Below, piece after piece: positions 37,008 to 51,235 of a stretch of 64,000 bases of DNA (within the stretch, counting starts at the first letter, position 1; each line of letters starts with the position of its first letter). The DNA lies in the NCBI GenBank assembly GCA_949126835.1, contig OX421495.1:27343721-27407720 (forward strand), written 5' to 3'. This DNA is from Anisus vortex. Taxonomy: Eukaryota; Mollusca; Gastropoda; Planorbidae. Position numbers and translations under genes: made by a program. A model generated the notes under the pieces. The model did no database searches. It had not been told where the DNA came from and saw only the letters and a program-made list of their open reading frames with translations.

Positions 37008-39469
37008 CACAAAAGCAAGATAAGACAACCCTGTTGACTATTAAAATATAAGACACAAAAGCAAGATAAGACAACCCTGTTGACTATTACAATAGAAGAC
37101 ACAAAAACAATATGAGACAACCCTGTTGACTATTAAAATAAAAAAAAAGCTAGATGAGACAACCCCGTTGACTATTAGAATAGCAGACACAATAGCAAGA
37201 TGAGACAACTCATAAAACCCTGTTGACTATTAGAATAGAAGACACAAAAGCAAGATGAGACAACCCTGTTGACAATTAGAATAGATGACACAAAAGGCAA
37301 GATAAGACAACCCTGTTGACTATTAGAATGGAAGACACAAAGGCAAGATGAGATAACCCTGTTGACTATTAGAATAGAAGACACAAAAGCAAGATAATAC
37401 AACCCTGTTGACTATTAAAATATAAGACACAAAAGCAAGATAAGACAACCCTGTTGACTATTAGAATAGAAGACACAAAAGCAATATGAGACAACCCTGT
37501 TGACTATTAAAATATAACTCACAAAAGCTAGATGAGACAACCCTGTTGACTATTAGAATAGAAGACACAAAAGCAAGAAAAGACAACGATGTAGACTATT
37601 AGAATAGAAGACAAAAGCTAGATGAGACAACCCTGTTGACTATTAGACTATAAGACACAAAAGCTAGATGAGACAACCCTAATGACTATTAGAATAGATG
37701 ACACAAAAGCAAAATGAGACAATTCATACAACCCTGTTGACTATTGGAATAGAAGACACAAAAGCAAGAAGAGACAACCCTGTTGACCATTCTGATATAA
37801 GAAGACATAAATACATAATGAGACAACCCTGTTAATCATTAGAATAGAAGACAAAAGAAAGATGAGACAACCCTGTTGACTATTAGAATATATGACACAA
37901 AAGCTAGATGAGACAACCCTGTTTACTATTCAAAAAGAAGACACAAAAGCAAGATGAGACAACCCTGTTGACTATAAGAATAGAAAACAAAAGCAAGAAA
38001 AGACAGCCATGTTCACTATTAGAATACAAGACACAAAAGCTAGATGAGACAACCCTGTTGACTATTAGAATATAAGACACAAAAGCTAGATGAGACAACC
38101 CTGTTGACTATTAGAATAGAAGAAACAAAAGCATGATGAGACAATCCTGTTGACTATTAGAATAGAAGACACAAAAGTAAGATGAGACAACCCTGTTGAC
38201 TATTAGAATAGAAGACACAAAAGCAAGATAAGACAACCATGTTAACTATTAGAAAAGAAAACAAAAAAGCTAGATAAGCCAACCTTGTTTACTATTAGAA
38301 TAGAAGACACAAAAGCTAGATGAGACAACCCTGCCGACTATTAGAATAGAAAACAAAAAAGCTAGATGAGACAACCCTGTTGACTATTAGAATAGAAGAC
38401 ACAAAAGCAAGATAAGAAAACCCTGTTGACTATTAGAATAGAAGACACAATAGCAAGATGAGACAAAACTATTGACTATTAGAATAGATGACACATAAGC
38501 TAGATGAGACAACCCTGTTGACAAATATAGAATAGAAGACACAAAAGCTAGATGAGACAACCCTGTTGACTATTAGAATAGAAGACACAATAGCAAGATG
38601 AGACAACTCAGACAACCCTGTTGAATATTAAAATAGAAGACACAAAAAAAAGATGAGACAACCCTGTTGACTATTAGAATAGATGACACAAAAGCAAAAT
38701 GAGATAACCATGTTGACTATTATAATAGAAGACACAAAAGCTAGATAAGACAACCCTGTTGAATATTAGAATAGATGACACAAAAGCAAGAAAAGACAAC
38801 CATGTTGACTATTAGAATAGAAGACACAAAAGCAAGAAAAGACAACCATGTTGACTATTAGAATAGAAGACACAAAAGCTAGATGAGACAACCCTGTTGA
38901 CTATTAGACTATAAGACACAAAAGTTAGATGAGACAACCCTGTTGACTATTAGAATAGAAGACACAAAAGCAAGAAAAGACAACCATGTTGACTATTAGA
39001 CTATAAGACACAAAAGCTAGATGAGACAACCCTGTTGACTATTAGAATAGAAGACACAATAGCAAGATGAGACAACCTGTTGACTATTAGAATAGAAGAC
39101 ACAATAGCAAGATGAGACAACCCAGACAACCCTGTTGAATATTAGAATAGAAGACACAAAAAAAGATGAGACAACCCTGTTGACTATTAGAATAGATGAC
39201 ACAAAAGCAAAATGAGAAAAACCCTGTTGACTATTAGAATATAACAAACAAAAGCTAGATGAGACAACCCTGTTGACTATTAGAATAGAAGACACAATAG
39301 CAAGATGAGACAACTCAGACAACCGTGTTGAATATTAAAATAGAAGACACAAAAAAAAGATGAGACAACTCTGTTAATCATTAGAATAGAAGATAAAAGC
39401 AAGATGAGACAAGCATGTTAACTATTAGAATATAAGACACAAAAGCTAGATGAGACAACCCTGTTGACT

Positions 39470-41790
39470 TTTAGAATAGAAAACACAAAAGCAAGTTGAG
39501 ACAACCCTGTTGACTATTAGAATAGAAGACACAAAAGCAAGATAAGACAACCCTGTTAACTATTAGAATAGAAGACACAAAGACAAGATGAGATAACCCT
39601 GTTGACCATTAGAATAGAAGACACAAAAGCAAGATAAGACAACCCTGTTGACTATTAAAATATAAGACACAAAAGCAAGATAAGACAACCCTGTTGAATA
39701 TTACAATAGAAGACACAAAAGCAATATGAGACAACCCTGTTGACTATTAAAATTTAAAAAAAAAGCTAGATGAGACAACCCCGTTGACTATTAGAATAGC
39801 AGACACAATAGCAAGATGAGACAACTCATAAAACCCTGTTGACTTTTAGAATAGAAGACACAAAAGCAAGATGAGACAACCCTGTTGACAATTAGAATAG
39901 ATGACACAAAAGGCAAGATAAGACAACCCTGTTGACTATTAGAATGGAAGACACAAAGGCAAGATGAGATAACCCTGTTGACTATTAGAATAGAAGACAC
40001 AAAAGCAAGATAAGACAACCCTGTTAACTATTAGAATAGAAGACACAAAGACAAGATGAGATAACCCTGTTGACCATTAGAATAGAAGACACAAAAGCAA
40101 GAAAAGACAACCATGTTGACTATTAGAATAGAAGACACAAAAGCTAGATGAGACAACCCTGTTGACTATTAAAATAGAAGAAACAATAGCAAGAAGAGAC
40201 AATTATGTTTACCATTCTGATATAAGAAGACATAAATACATAATGAGACAACCCTGTTAATCATTAGAATAGAAGATAAAAGCAAGATGAGACAACCTTG
40301 TTGAATACTTGAATAGAAGACACAAAAGCTAGATGAGACAACCCTGTTAACTATTAGAATATAAGACACAAAAGCTAGATGAGACAACCCTGTTGACTTT
40401 TAGAATAGAAAACACAAAAGCAAGTTGAGACAACCCTGTTGACTATTAGAATAGAAGACACAAAAGCAAGATAAGACAACCCTGTTAACTATTAGAATAG
40501 AAGACACAAAGACAAGATGAGATAACCCTGTTGACCATTAGAATAGAAGACACAAAAGCAAGATAAGACAACCCTGTTGACTATTAAAATATAAGACACA
40601 AAAGCAAGATAAGACAACCCTGTTGAATATTACAATAGAAGACACAAAAGCAATATGAGACAACCCTGTTGACTATTAAAATTTAAAAAAAAAGCTAGAT
40701 GAGACAACCCCGTTGACTATTAGAATAGCAGACACAATAGCAAGATGAGACAACTCATAAAACCCTGTTGACTTTTAGAATAGAAGACACAAAAGCAAGA
40801 TGAGACAACCCTGTTGACAATTAGAATAGATGACACAAAAGGCAAGATAAGACAACCCTGTTGACTATTAGAATGGAAGACACAAAGGCAAGATGAGATA
40901 ACCCTGTTGACTATTAGAATAGAAGACACAAAAGCAAGATAAGACAACCCTGTTAACTATTAGAATAGAAGACACAAAGACAAGATGAGATAACCCTGTT
41001 GACCATTAGAATAGAAGACACAAAAGCAAGAAAAGACAACCATGTTGACTATTAGAATAGAAGACACAAAAGCTAGATGAGACAACCCTGTTGACTATTA
41101 AAATAGAAGAAACAATAGCAAGAAGAGACAATTATGTTTACCATTCTGATATAAGAAGACATAAATACATAATGAGACAACCCTGTTAATCATTAGAATA
41201 GAAGATAAAAGCAAGATGAGACAACCTTGTTGAATACTTGAATAGAAGACACAAAAGCTAGATGAGACAACCCTGTTAACTATTAGAATATAAGACACAA
41301 AAGCTAGATGAGACAACCCTGTTGACTATTAGAATAGAAAACACAAAAGCAAGTTGAGACAACCCTGTTGACTATTAGAATAGAAGACACAAAAGCAAGA
41401 TAAGACAACCCTGTTAACTATTAGAATAGAAGACACAAAGACAAGATGAGATAACCCTGTTGACCATTAGAATAGAAGACACAAAAGCAAGATAAGACAA
41501 CCCTGTTGACTATTAAAATATAAGACACAAAAGCAAGATAAGACAACCCTGTTGAATATTACAATAGAAGACACAAAAGCAATATGAGACAACCCTGTTG
41601 ACTATTAAAATTAAAAAAAAAAGCTAGATGAGACAACCCCGTTGACTATTAGAATAGCAGACACAATAGCAAGATGAGACAACTCATAAAACCCTGTTGA
41701 CTATTAGAATAGAAGACACAAAAGCAAGATGAGACAACCCTGTTGACAATTAGAATAGATGACACAAAAGGCAAGATAAGACAACCCTGT
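39470..41790 (+). repeat. 929-bp higher-order repeat, second cluster (about 2.5 copies)
   Basis: The same 929-bp unit recurs: matching landmarks at 39,791, 40,720 and 41,649 and at 40,169 and 41,098. The first two copies share GACTTTTAGAATAG variants not seen in the first cluster. The last copy lacks one GGAAGACACAAAGG-type monomer stretch. Confidence 0.82.
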
Positions 41791-44700
41791 TGACTATTAG
41801 AATAGAAGACACAAAAGCAAGATAAGACAACCCTGTTACCTATTAGAATAGAAGACACAAAGACAAGATGAGATAACCCTGTTGACCATTAGAATAGAAG
41901 ACACAAAAGCAAGATAAGACAACCCTGTTGACTATTAAAATATAAGACACAAAAGCAAGATAAGACAACCCTGTTGACTATTACAATAGAAGACACAAAA
42001 GCAATATGAGACAACCCTGTTGACTATTAAAATAAAAAAAAAGCTAGATGAGACAACCCCGTTGACTATTAGAATAGCAGACACAATAGCAAGATGAGAC
42101 AACTCATAAAACCCTGTTGACTATTAGAATAGAAGACACAAAAGCAAGATGAGACAACCCTGTTGACAATTAGAATAGATGACACAAAAGGCAAGATAAG
42201 ACAACCCTGTTGACTATTAGAATGGAAGACACAAAGGCAAGATGAGATAACCCTGTTGACTATTAGAATAGAAGACACAAAAGCAAGATAATACAACCCT
42301 GTTGACTATTAAAATATAAGACACAAAAGCAAGATAAGACAACCCTGTTGACTATTAGAATAGAAGACACAAAAGCAATATTAGACAACCCTGTTGACTA
42401 TTAAAATATAACTCACAAAAGCTAGATGAGACAACCCTGTTGACTATTAGAATAGAAGACACAAAAGCAAGAAAAGACAACGATGTAGACTATTAGAATA
42501 GAAGACAAAAGCTAGATGAGACAACCCTGTTGACTATTAGACTATAAGACACAAAAGCTAGATGAGACAACCCTAATGACTATTAGAATAGATGACACAA
42601 AAGCAAAATGAGACAATTCATACAACCCTGTTGACTATTGGAATAGAAGACACAAAAGCAAGAAGAGACAACCATGTTAACTATTAGAAAAGAAAACAAA
42701 AAAGCTAGATAAGCCAACCTTGTTTACTATTAGAATAGAAGACACAAAAGCTAGATGAGACAACCCTGCCGACTATTAGAATAGAAAACAAAAAAGCTAG
42801 ATGAGACAACCCTGTTGACTATTAGAATAGAAGACACAAAAGCAAGATAAGAAAACCCTGTTGACTATTAGAATAGAAGACACAATAGCAAGATGAGACA
42901 AAACTATTGACTATTAGAATAGATGACACATAAGCTAGATGAGACAACCCTGTTGACAAATATAGAATAGAAGACACAAAAGCTAGATGAGACAACCCTG
43001 TTGACTATTAGAATAGAAGACACAATAGCAAGATGAGACAACTCAGACAACCCTGTTGAATATTAAAATAGAAGACACAAAAAAAAGATGAGACAACCCT
43101 GTTGACTATTAGAATAGATGACACAAAAGCAAAATGAGATAACCATGTTGACTATTATAATAGAAGACACAAAAGCTAGATAAGACAACCCTGTTGAATA
43201 TTAGAATAGATGACACAAAAGCAAGAAAAGACAACCATGTTGACTATTAGAATAGAAGACACAAAAGCAAGAAAAGACAACCATGTTGACTATTAGAATA
43301 GAAGACACAAAAGCTAGATGAGACAACTCTGTTGACTATTAGACTATAAGACACAAAAGTTAGATGAGACAACCCTGTTGACTATTAGAATAGAAGACAC
43401 AAAAGCAAGAAAAGACAACCATGTTGACTATTAGACTATAAGACACAAAAGCTAGATGAGACAACCCTGTTGACTATTAGAATAGAAGACACAATAGCAA
43501 GATGAGACAACCTGTTGACTATTAGAATAGAAGACACAATAGCAAGATGAGACAACCCAGACAACCCTGTTGAATATTAGAATAGAAGACACAAAAAAAG
43601 ATGAGACAACCCTGTTGACTATTAGAATAGATGACACAAAAGCAAAATGAGAAAAACCCTGTTGACTATTAGAATATAACAAACAAAAGCTAGATGAGAC
43701 AACCCTGTTGACTATTAGAATAGAAGACACAATAGCAAGATGAGACAACCTGTTGACTATTAGAATAGAAGACACAATAGCAAGATGAGACAACTCAGAC
43801 AACCGTGTTGAATATTAAAATAGAAGACACAAAAAAAAGATGAGACAACCCTGTTGACTATTAGAATAGATGACAGAAAAGCAAAATGAGATAACCCTGT
43901 TGACTATTAGAATAGAAGACACAAAAGCTAGATAAGACAGCCCTGTTGACGATTAGAATAGAAGATACAAAAGCAAGAAAAGACAACCATGTTGACTATT
44001 AGAATAGAAGACACCAAAGCAAGATAAGACAACCCTGTTAACTATTACAAAAGAAAACACAAAAGCAAGAAGAGACAACTCTGTTTACCATTCTCATATA
44101 AGAAGACATAAATACATAATGAGACAACCCTGTTAATCATTAGAATAGAAGACACAAAATTTAGATGAGACAACCCTGTTGACTATTAGAATAAAAGACA
44201 CAAAAGCAAGATAAGACAACCCTGTTGACTATTAGAATAGAAGACACAAAAGCAAGATGAGACAACCCTGTTGACTATTAGAATAGAAGACACAATAGCA
44301 AGTTGAGACATCTCAGGCAACCTGTTGACTATTAGAATAGAAGACACAATAGCAAGATGAGACAACTCAGACAACCCTGTTGAATATTAGAATAGATGAC
44401 ACAAAAGCAAAATGAGATAACCCTGTTGACTATTAGAATAGAAGACACAAAAGTAAGAAAAGACAACCATGTTGACTATTAGAATAGAAGACACAAAAGC
44501 AAGAAAAGACAACCATGTTGACTATTAGAATAGAAGACACAAAAGCTAGATGAGACAACCCTGTTGACTATTAAAATAGAAGAAACAATAGCAAGAAGAG
44601 ACAATTCTGTTTACCATTCTGATATAAGAAGACATAAATACATGAGACAACCCTGTTAATCATTAGAATAGAAGATAAAAGCAAGACGAGACAACCCTGT

Positions 44701-46199
44701 TGACTACTAGAATAGAAGACACAAAAGCTAGATGAGACAACCCTGTTGACTATTAGAATATAAGACACAAAAGCTAGATGAGACAACCCTGTTGACTATT
44801 AGAATAGAAAACACAAAAGCAAGTTGAGACAACCCTGTTGACTATTAGAATAGAAGACACAAAAGCAAGATAAGACAACCCTGTTAACTATTAGAATAGA
44901 AGACACAAAGACAAGATGAGATAACCCTGTTGACCATTAGAATAGAAGACACAAAAGAAAGATAAGACAACCCTGTTGACTATTAAAATATAAGACACAA
45001 AAGCAAGATAAGACAACCCTGTTGACTATTACAATAGAAGACACAAAAGCAATATGAGACAACCCTGTTGACTATTAAAATAAAAAAAAGCTAGATGAGA
45101 CAACCCCGTTGACTATTAGAATAGCAGACACAATAGCAAGATGAGACAACTCATAAAACCCTGTTGACTATTAGAATAGAAGATCACAAAAGCAAGATGA
45201 GACAACCCTGTTGACAATTAGAATAGATTACACAAAAGGCAAGATAAGACAACCCTGTTGACTATTAGAATGGAAGACACAAAGGCAAGATGAGATAACC
45301 CTGTTGACTATTAGAATAGAAGACACAAAAGCAAGATAATACAACCCTGTTGACTATTAAAATATAAGACACAAAAGCAATATGAGACAACCCTGTTGAC
45401 TATTAAAATAAAAAAAAAGCTAGATGAGACAACCCCGTTGACTATTAGAATAGCAGACACAATAGCAAGATGAGAAAACTCATAAAACCCTGTTGACTAT
45501 TAGAATAGAAGACACAAAAGCAAGATGAGACAACCCTGTTGACAATTAGAATAGATGACACAAAAGGCAAGATAAGACAACCCTGTTGACTATTAGAATG
45601 GAAGACACAAAGGCAAGATGAGATAACCCTGTTGACTATTAGAATAGAAGACACAAAAGCAAGATAATACAACCCTGTTGACTATTAAAATATAAGACAC
45701 AAAAGCAAGATAAGACAACCCTGTTGACTATTAGAATAGAAGACACAAAAGCAATATGAGACAACCCTGTTGACTATTAAAATGTAACTCACAAAAGCTA
45801 GATGAGACAACCCTGTTGACTATTAGAATAGAAGACACAAAAGCAAGAAAAGACAACGATGTAGACTATTAGAATAGAAGACAAAAGCTAGATGAGACAA
45901 ACTTGTTGACTATTAGACTATAAGACACAAAAGCTAGATGAGACAACCCTAATGACTATTAGAATAGATGACACAAAAGCAAGATGAGACAATTCATACA
46001 ACCCTGTTGACTATTGGAATAGAAGACACAAAAGCAAGAAGAGACAACCCTGTTGACCATTCTGATATAAGAAGACATAAATACATAATGAGACAACCCT
46101 GTTAATCATTAGAATAGAAGACAAAAGCAAGATAAGACAACCCTGTTGACTATTAGAATATATGACACAAAAGCTAGATGAGACAACCCTGTTGACTAT

Positions 46200-49100
46200 A
46201 AGAATATAAGACACAAAAGCAAGATAAGACAACCATGTTAACTATTAGAAAAGAAAACACAAAAGCTGGATAAGCCAACCTTGTTGACTATTAGAATAGA
46301 AGACACAAAAGCTAGATGAGACAACCCTGCCGACTATAAGAATAGAAAACAAAAGCAAGAAAAGACAGCCATGTTCACTATTAGAATACAAGACACAAAA
46401 GCTAGATGAGACAACCCTGTTGACTATAAGAATATAAGACACAAAAGCAAGATAAGACAACCATGTTAACTATTAGAAAAGAAAACACAAAAGCTGGATA
46501 AGCCAACCTTGTTGACTATTAGAATAGAAGACACAAAAGCTAGATGAGACAACCCTGCCGACTATTAGAATAGAAAACAAAAAAGCTAGATGAGACAACC
46601 CTGTTGACTATTAGAATAGAAGACACAAAAGAAAGATAAGACAACCATGTAGACTATTAGAATAGAAGACACAAAAGCTAGATGAGACAAAACTATTGAC
46701 TATCAGAATAGATGACACATAAGCTAGATGAGACAACCCTGTTGATAAATATAGAATAGAAGACACAAAAGCTAGATGTGACGACACTGTTGATTATTAG
46801 AATAGATGACACAAAAGCTAGATGAGACAACCATGTAGACTATTAGAATAGAAGATCACAAAAGCAAGATGAGACAAGCCTGTTGACTATTAGAATGGAA
46901 GACAAAAAAAGCAAGATAAGACAACCCTGTTGACTATTAGAATAGAAGACAAAAAAGCAAGATAAGACAACACTGTTGACTATTAGAATAGAAGACACAA
47001 AGGCAAGAAGAGACAACCCTGTTGACTATTAGAATAGAAGACACAAAAGCAAGATAAGACAACCCTGTTGACTATTAAAATATAAGACACAAAAGCAAGA
47101 TAAGACAACCCTGTTGACTATTAGAATAGAAGACACAAAAGCAAGATGAGACGACCCTGTTGACTATTAGAATAGCAGACACAAAAGCTAGATGAGACAA
47201 CCCTGTTGACTATTAGAATATAAGACACAAAAGCTAGATGAGACAACCCTGTTGACTATTAGAATAGAAGACACAAAAGCAAGATAAGACAACCCTGTTG
47301 ACTATTTGAATAGAAGACACAAAAGCAAGATAAGACAACCCTGTTGACTATTAGAATAGAAGACAAAATGTAAGATAAGACAGCCCTGTTGACTATTAGA
47401 ATACAAGACACAAAAGCAAGAAAAGACAACCATGTTTACTATTAGAATAGAAGACACAAAGTCAAGATGAGATAACCCTGTTGACTATATGAATATAAGA
47501 CACAAAAGCAAGATAAGACAACCATGTTAACTATTAGAAAAGAAAACACAAAAGCTGGATAAGCCAACCTTGTTGACTATTAGAATAGAAGACACAAAAG
47601 CTAGATGAGACAACCCTGCCGACTATTAGAATAGAAAACAAAAAAGCTAGATGAAACAACCCTGTTGACTATTAGAATAGAAGACACAAAAGCAAGATAA
47701 GACAACCCTGTTGACTATTAGAATAGAAGACACAAAAGCTAGATGAGACAAAACTATTGACTATCAGAATAGATGACACATAAGCTAGATGAGACAACCC
47801 TGTTGATAAATATAGAATAGAAGACACAAAAGCTAGATGTGACGACACTGTTGATTATTAGAATAGATGACACAAAAGCTAGATGAGACAACCATGTAGA
47901 CTATTAGAATAGAAGATCACAAAAGCAAGATGAGACAAGCCTGTTGACTATTAGAATGGAAGACAAAAAAAGCAAGATAAGACAACCCTGTTGACTATTA
48001 GAATAGAAGACAAAAAAGCAAGATAAGACAACACTGTTGACTATTAGAATAGAAGACACAAAGGCAAGAAGAGACAACCCTGTTGACTATTAGAATAGAA
48101 GACACAAAAGCAAGATAAGACAACCCTGTTGACTATTAAAATATAAGACACAAAAGCAAGATAAGACAACCCTGTTGACTATTAGAATAGAAGACACAAA
48201 AGCAAGATGAGACGACCCTGTTGACTATTAGAATAGCAGACACAAAAGCTAGATGAGACAACCCTGTTGACTATTAGAAAATAAGACACAAAAGCTAGAT
48301 GAGACAACCCTGTTGACTATTAGAATAGAAGACACAAAAGCAAGATAAGACAACCCTGTTGACTATTAGAATAGAAGACACAAAAGCAAGATAAGACAAC
48401 CCTGTTAACTATTAGAATAGAAGACAAAATGTAAGATAAGACAGCCCTGTTGACTATTAGAATACAAGACACAAAAGCAAGAAAAGGCAACCATGTTTAC
48501 TATTAGAATAGAAGACACAAAGTCAAGATGAGATAACCCTGTTGACTATTAGAATAGAAGACACAAAAGCAAGATAAGACAACCCTGATGACTATTAGAA
48601 TAGAAGACACAAAAGCAGTATGAGACAACCCTGTTGACTATTAAAATATAACACACAAAAGCTAGATAAGACAACCCTGTTGACTATTAGAATAGAAGAC
48701 AAAATGTAAGATAAGACAGCCCTGTTGACTATTAGAATACAAGACACAAAAGCAAGAAAAGACAACCATGTTTACTATTAGAATAGAAGACACAAAGTCA
48801 AGATGAGATAACCCTGTTGACTATAAGAATATAAGACACAAAAGCAAGATAAGACAACCATGTTAACTATTAGAAAAGAAAACACAAAAGCTGGATAAGC
48901 CAACCTTGTTGACTATTAGAATAGAAGACACAAAAGCTAGATGAGACAACCCTGCCGACTATTAGAATAGAAAACAAAAAAGCTAGATGAAACAACCCTG
49001 TTGACTATTAGAATAGAAGACACAAAAGCAAGATAAGACAACCCTGTTGACTATTAGAATAGAAGACACAAAAGCTAGATGAGACAAAACTATTGACTAT

Positions 49101-51235
49101 CAGAATAGATGACACATAAGCTAGATGAGACAACCCTGTTGATAAATATAGAATAGAAGACACAAAAGCTAGATGTGACGACACTGTTGATTATTAGAAT
49201 AGATGACACAAAAGCTAGATGAGACAACCATGTAGACTATTAGAATAGAAGATCACAAAAGCAAGATGAGACAAGCCTGTTGACTATTAGAATGGAAGAC
49301 AAAAAAAGCAAGATAAGACAACCCTGTTGACTATTAGAATAGAAGACAAAAAAGCAAGATAAGACAACACTGTTGACTATTAGAATAGAAGACACAAAGG
49401 CAAGAAGAGACAACCCTGTTGACTATTAGAATAGAAGACACAAAAGCAAGATAAGACAACCCTGTTGACTATTAAAATATAAGACACAAAAGCAAGATAA
49501 GACAACCCTGTTGACTATTAGAATAGAAGACACAAAAGCAAGATGAGACGACCCTGTTGACTATTAGAATAGCAGACACAAAAGCTAGATGAGACAACCC
49601 TGTTGACTATTAGAAAATAAGACACAAAAGCTAGATGAGACAACCCTGTTGACTATTAGAATAGAAGACACAAAAGCAAGATAAGACAACCCTGTTGACT
49701 ATTAGAATAGAAGACACAAAAGCAAGATAAGACAACCCTGTTGACTATTAGAATAGAAGACAAAATGTAAGATAAGACAGCCCTGTTGACTATTAGAATA
49801 CAAGACACAAAAGCAAGAAAAGACAACCATGTTTACTATTAGAATAGAAGACACAAAGTCAAGATGAGATAACCCTGTTGACTATTAGAATAGAAGACAT
49901 AAAAGCAAGATAAGACAACCCTGATGACTATTAGAATAGAAGACACAAAAGCAGTATGAGACAACCCTGTTGACTATTAAAATATAACACACAAAAGCTA
50001 GATGAGACAACCCTGTTGACCATTAGAATAGAAGACACAAAAGCAAGATGAGACAACCCTGTTGACTATTAGAATAGAAGACACAATAGCAAGATGAGAC
50101 AACCCAGACAACCCTGTTGAATATTAGAATAGAAGACACAAAAGCAAAATGAGATAACCCTGTTGACTATTAGAATATAACACACAAAAGCTAGATGAGA
50201 CAAAACTATTGACTATTAGAATAGATGACACATAAGCTAGATGAGACAACCCTGTTGACAAATATAGAATAGAAGACACAAAAGCTAGATGTGATGACAC
50301 TGTTGATTATTAGAATAGATGACACAAAAGTTAGATGAGACAACCATGTAGACTATTAGAATAGAAGATCACAAAAGCAAGATGAGACAAGCCTGTTGAC
50401 TATTAGAATAGATGACACATAAGCTAGATGAGACAACCCTGTTGACAAATATAGAATAGAAGACACAAAAGCTAGATGTGACGACACTGTTGATTATTAG
50501 AATAGATGACACAAAAGCTAGATGAGACAACCATGTAGACTATTAGAATAGAAGATCACAAAAGCAAGATGAGACAAGCCTGTTGACTATTAGAATGGAA
50601 GACAAAAAAAGCAAGATAAGACAACCCTGTTGACTATTAGAATAGATGACACAAAAGCTAGATGAGACAACCATGTAAACTATTAGAATAGAAGACACAA
50701 AAGCAAGATGAGACAAGCCTGTTGACTATTAGAATGGAAAACAAAAAAAAGCAAGATAAGACAACCCTGTTGACTATTAGAATAGAAGACACAAAAGCAA
50801 GATGAGATAACCCTGTTGACTATTAGAATAGAAGACAAAAAAGCTAGATGAGACAACCCTGTTGACTATTCGAATATAAGACACAAAAGCTAGATGAGAC
50901 AACCCTGTTGACTATTAGAATATAAGACACAAAAGCTAGATGAGACAACCCTCTTGACTATTAGAATAGAAGACAAAAAAAAAGATGAGACAACCCTGTT
51001 GACTATTACAATAGATGACACAAAAGCAAAATGAGATAACCCTGTTAACTATTAGAATATAACACACAAAAGCTAGATGAGACAACCCTGTTGACTATTA
51101 GAATAGAAGACACAAAAGCTAGATAAGACAGCCCTGTTGACTATTAGAATAGAAGACACAAAAGCAAGAAAAGACAACCATGTTGACTATTAGAATAGAA
51201 GACAAAAAAGCAAGATATGACCACCCTGATGACTA
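46200..51235 (+). repeat. 46-bp satellite, segment with a different monomer set and about 1336-bp units
   Basis: This segment lacks the 49-bp marker monomer. It is marked by monomers with GCTGGATAAGCC (46,265; 46,493; 47,554; 48,890), GTGACGACACTGTTGATTAT, and GATCACAAAAGC. Spacing between successive GCTGGA landmarks is 228, 1061 and 1336 bp. The tract around 47.5-48.8 kb is nearly identical to the next 1336 bp. Confidence 0.9.

Larger units (their letters stand above)
28803..46200 (+). repeat. 46-bp satellite, middle segment
   Basis: Continuous satellite without LTR. Up to 33.2 kb it belongs to unit D. From there to about 46.2 kb it is built from a 929-bp unit and from longer copied blocks (offsets 3684 and 4894 bp). 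Marker monomers are frequent. Confidence 0.97.
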
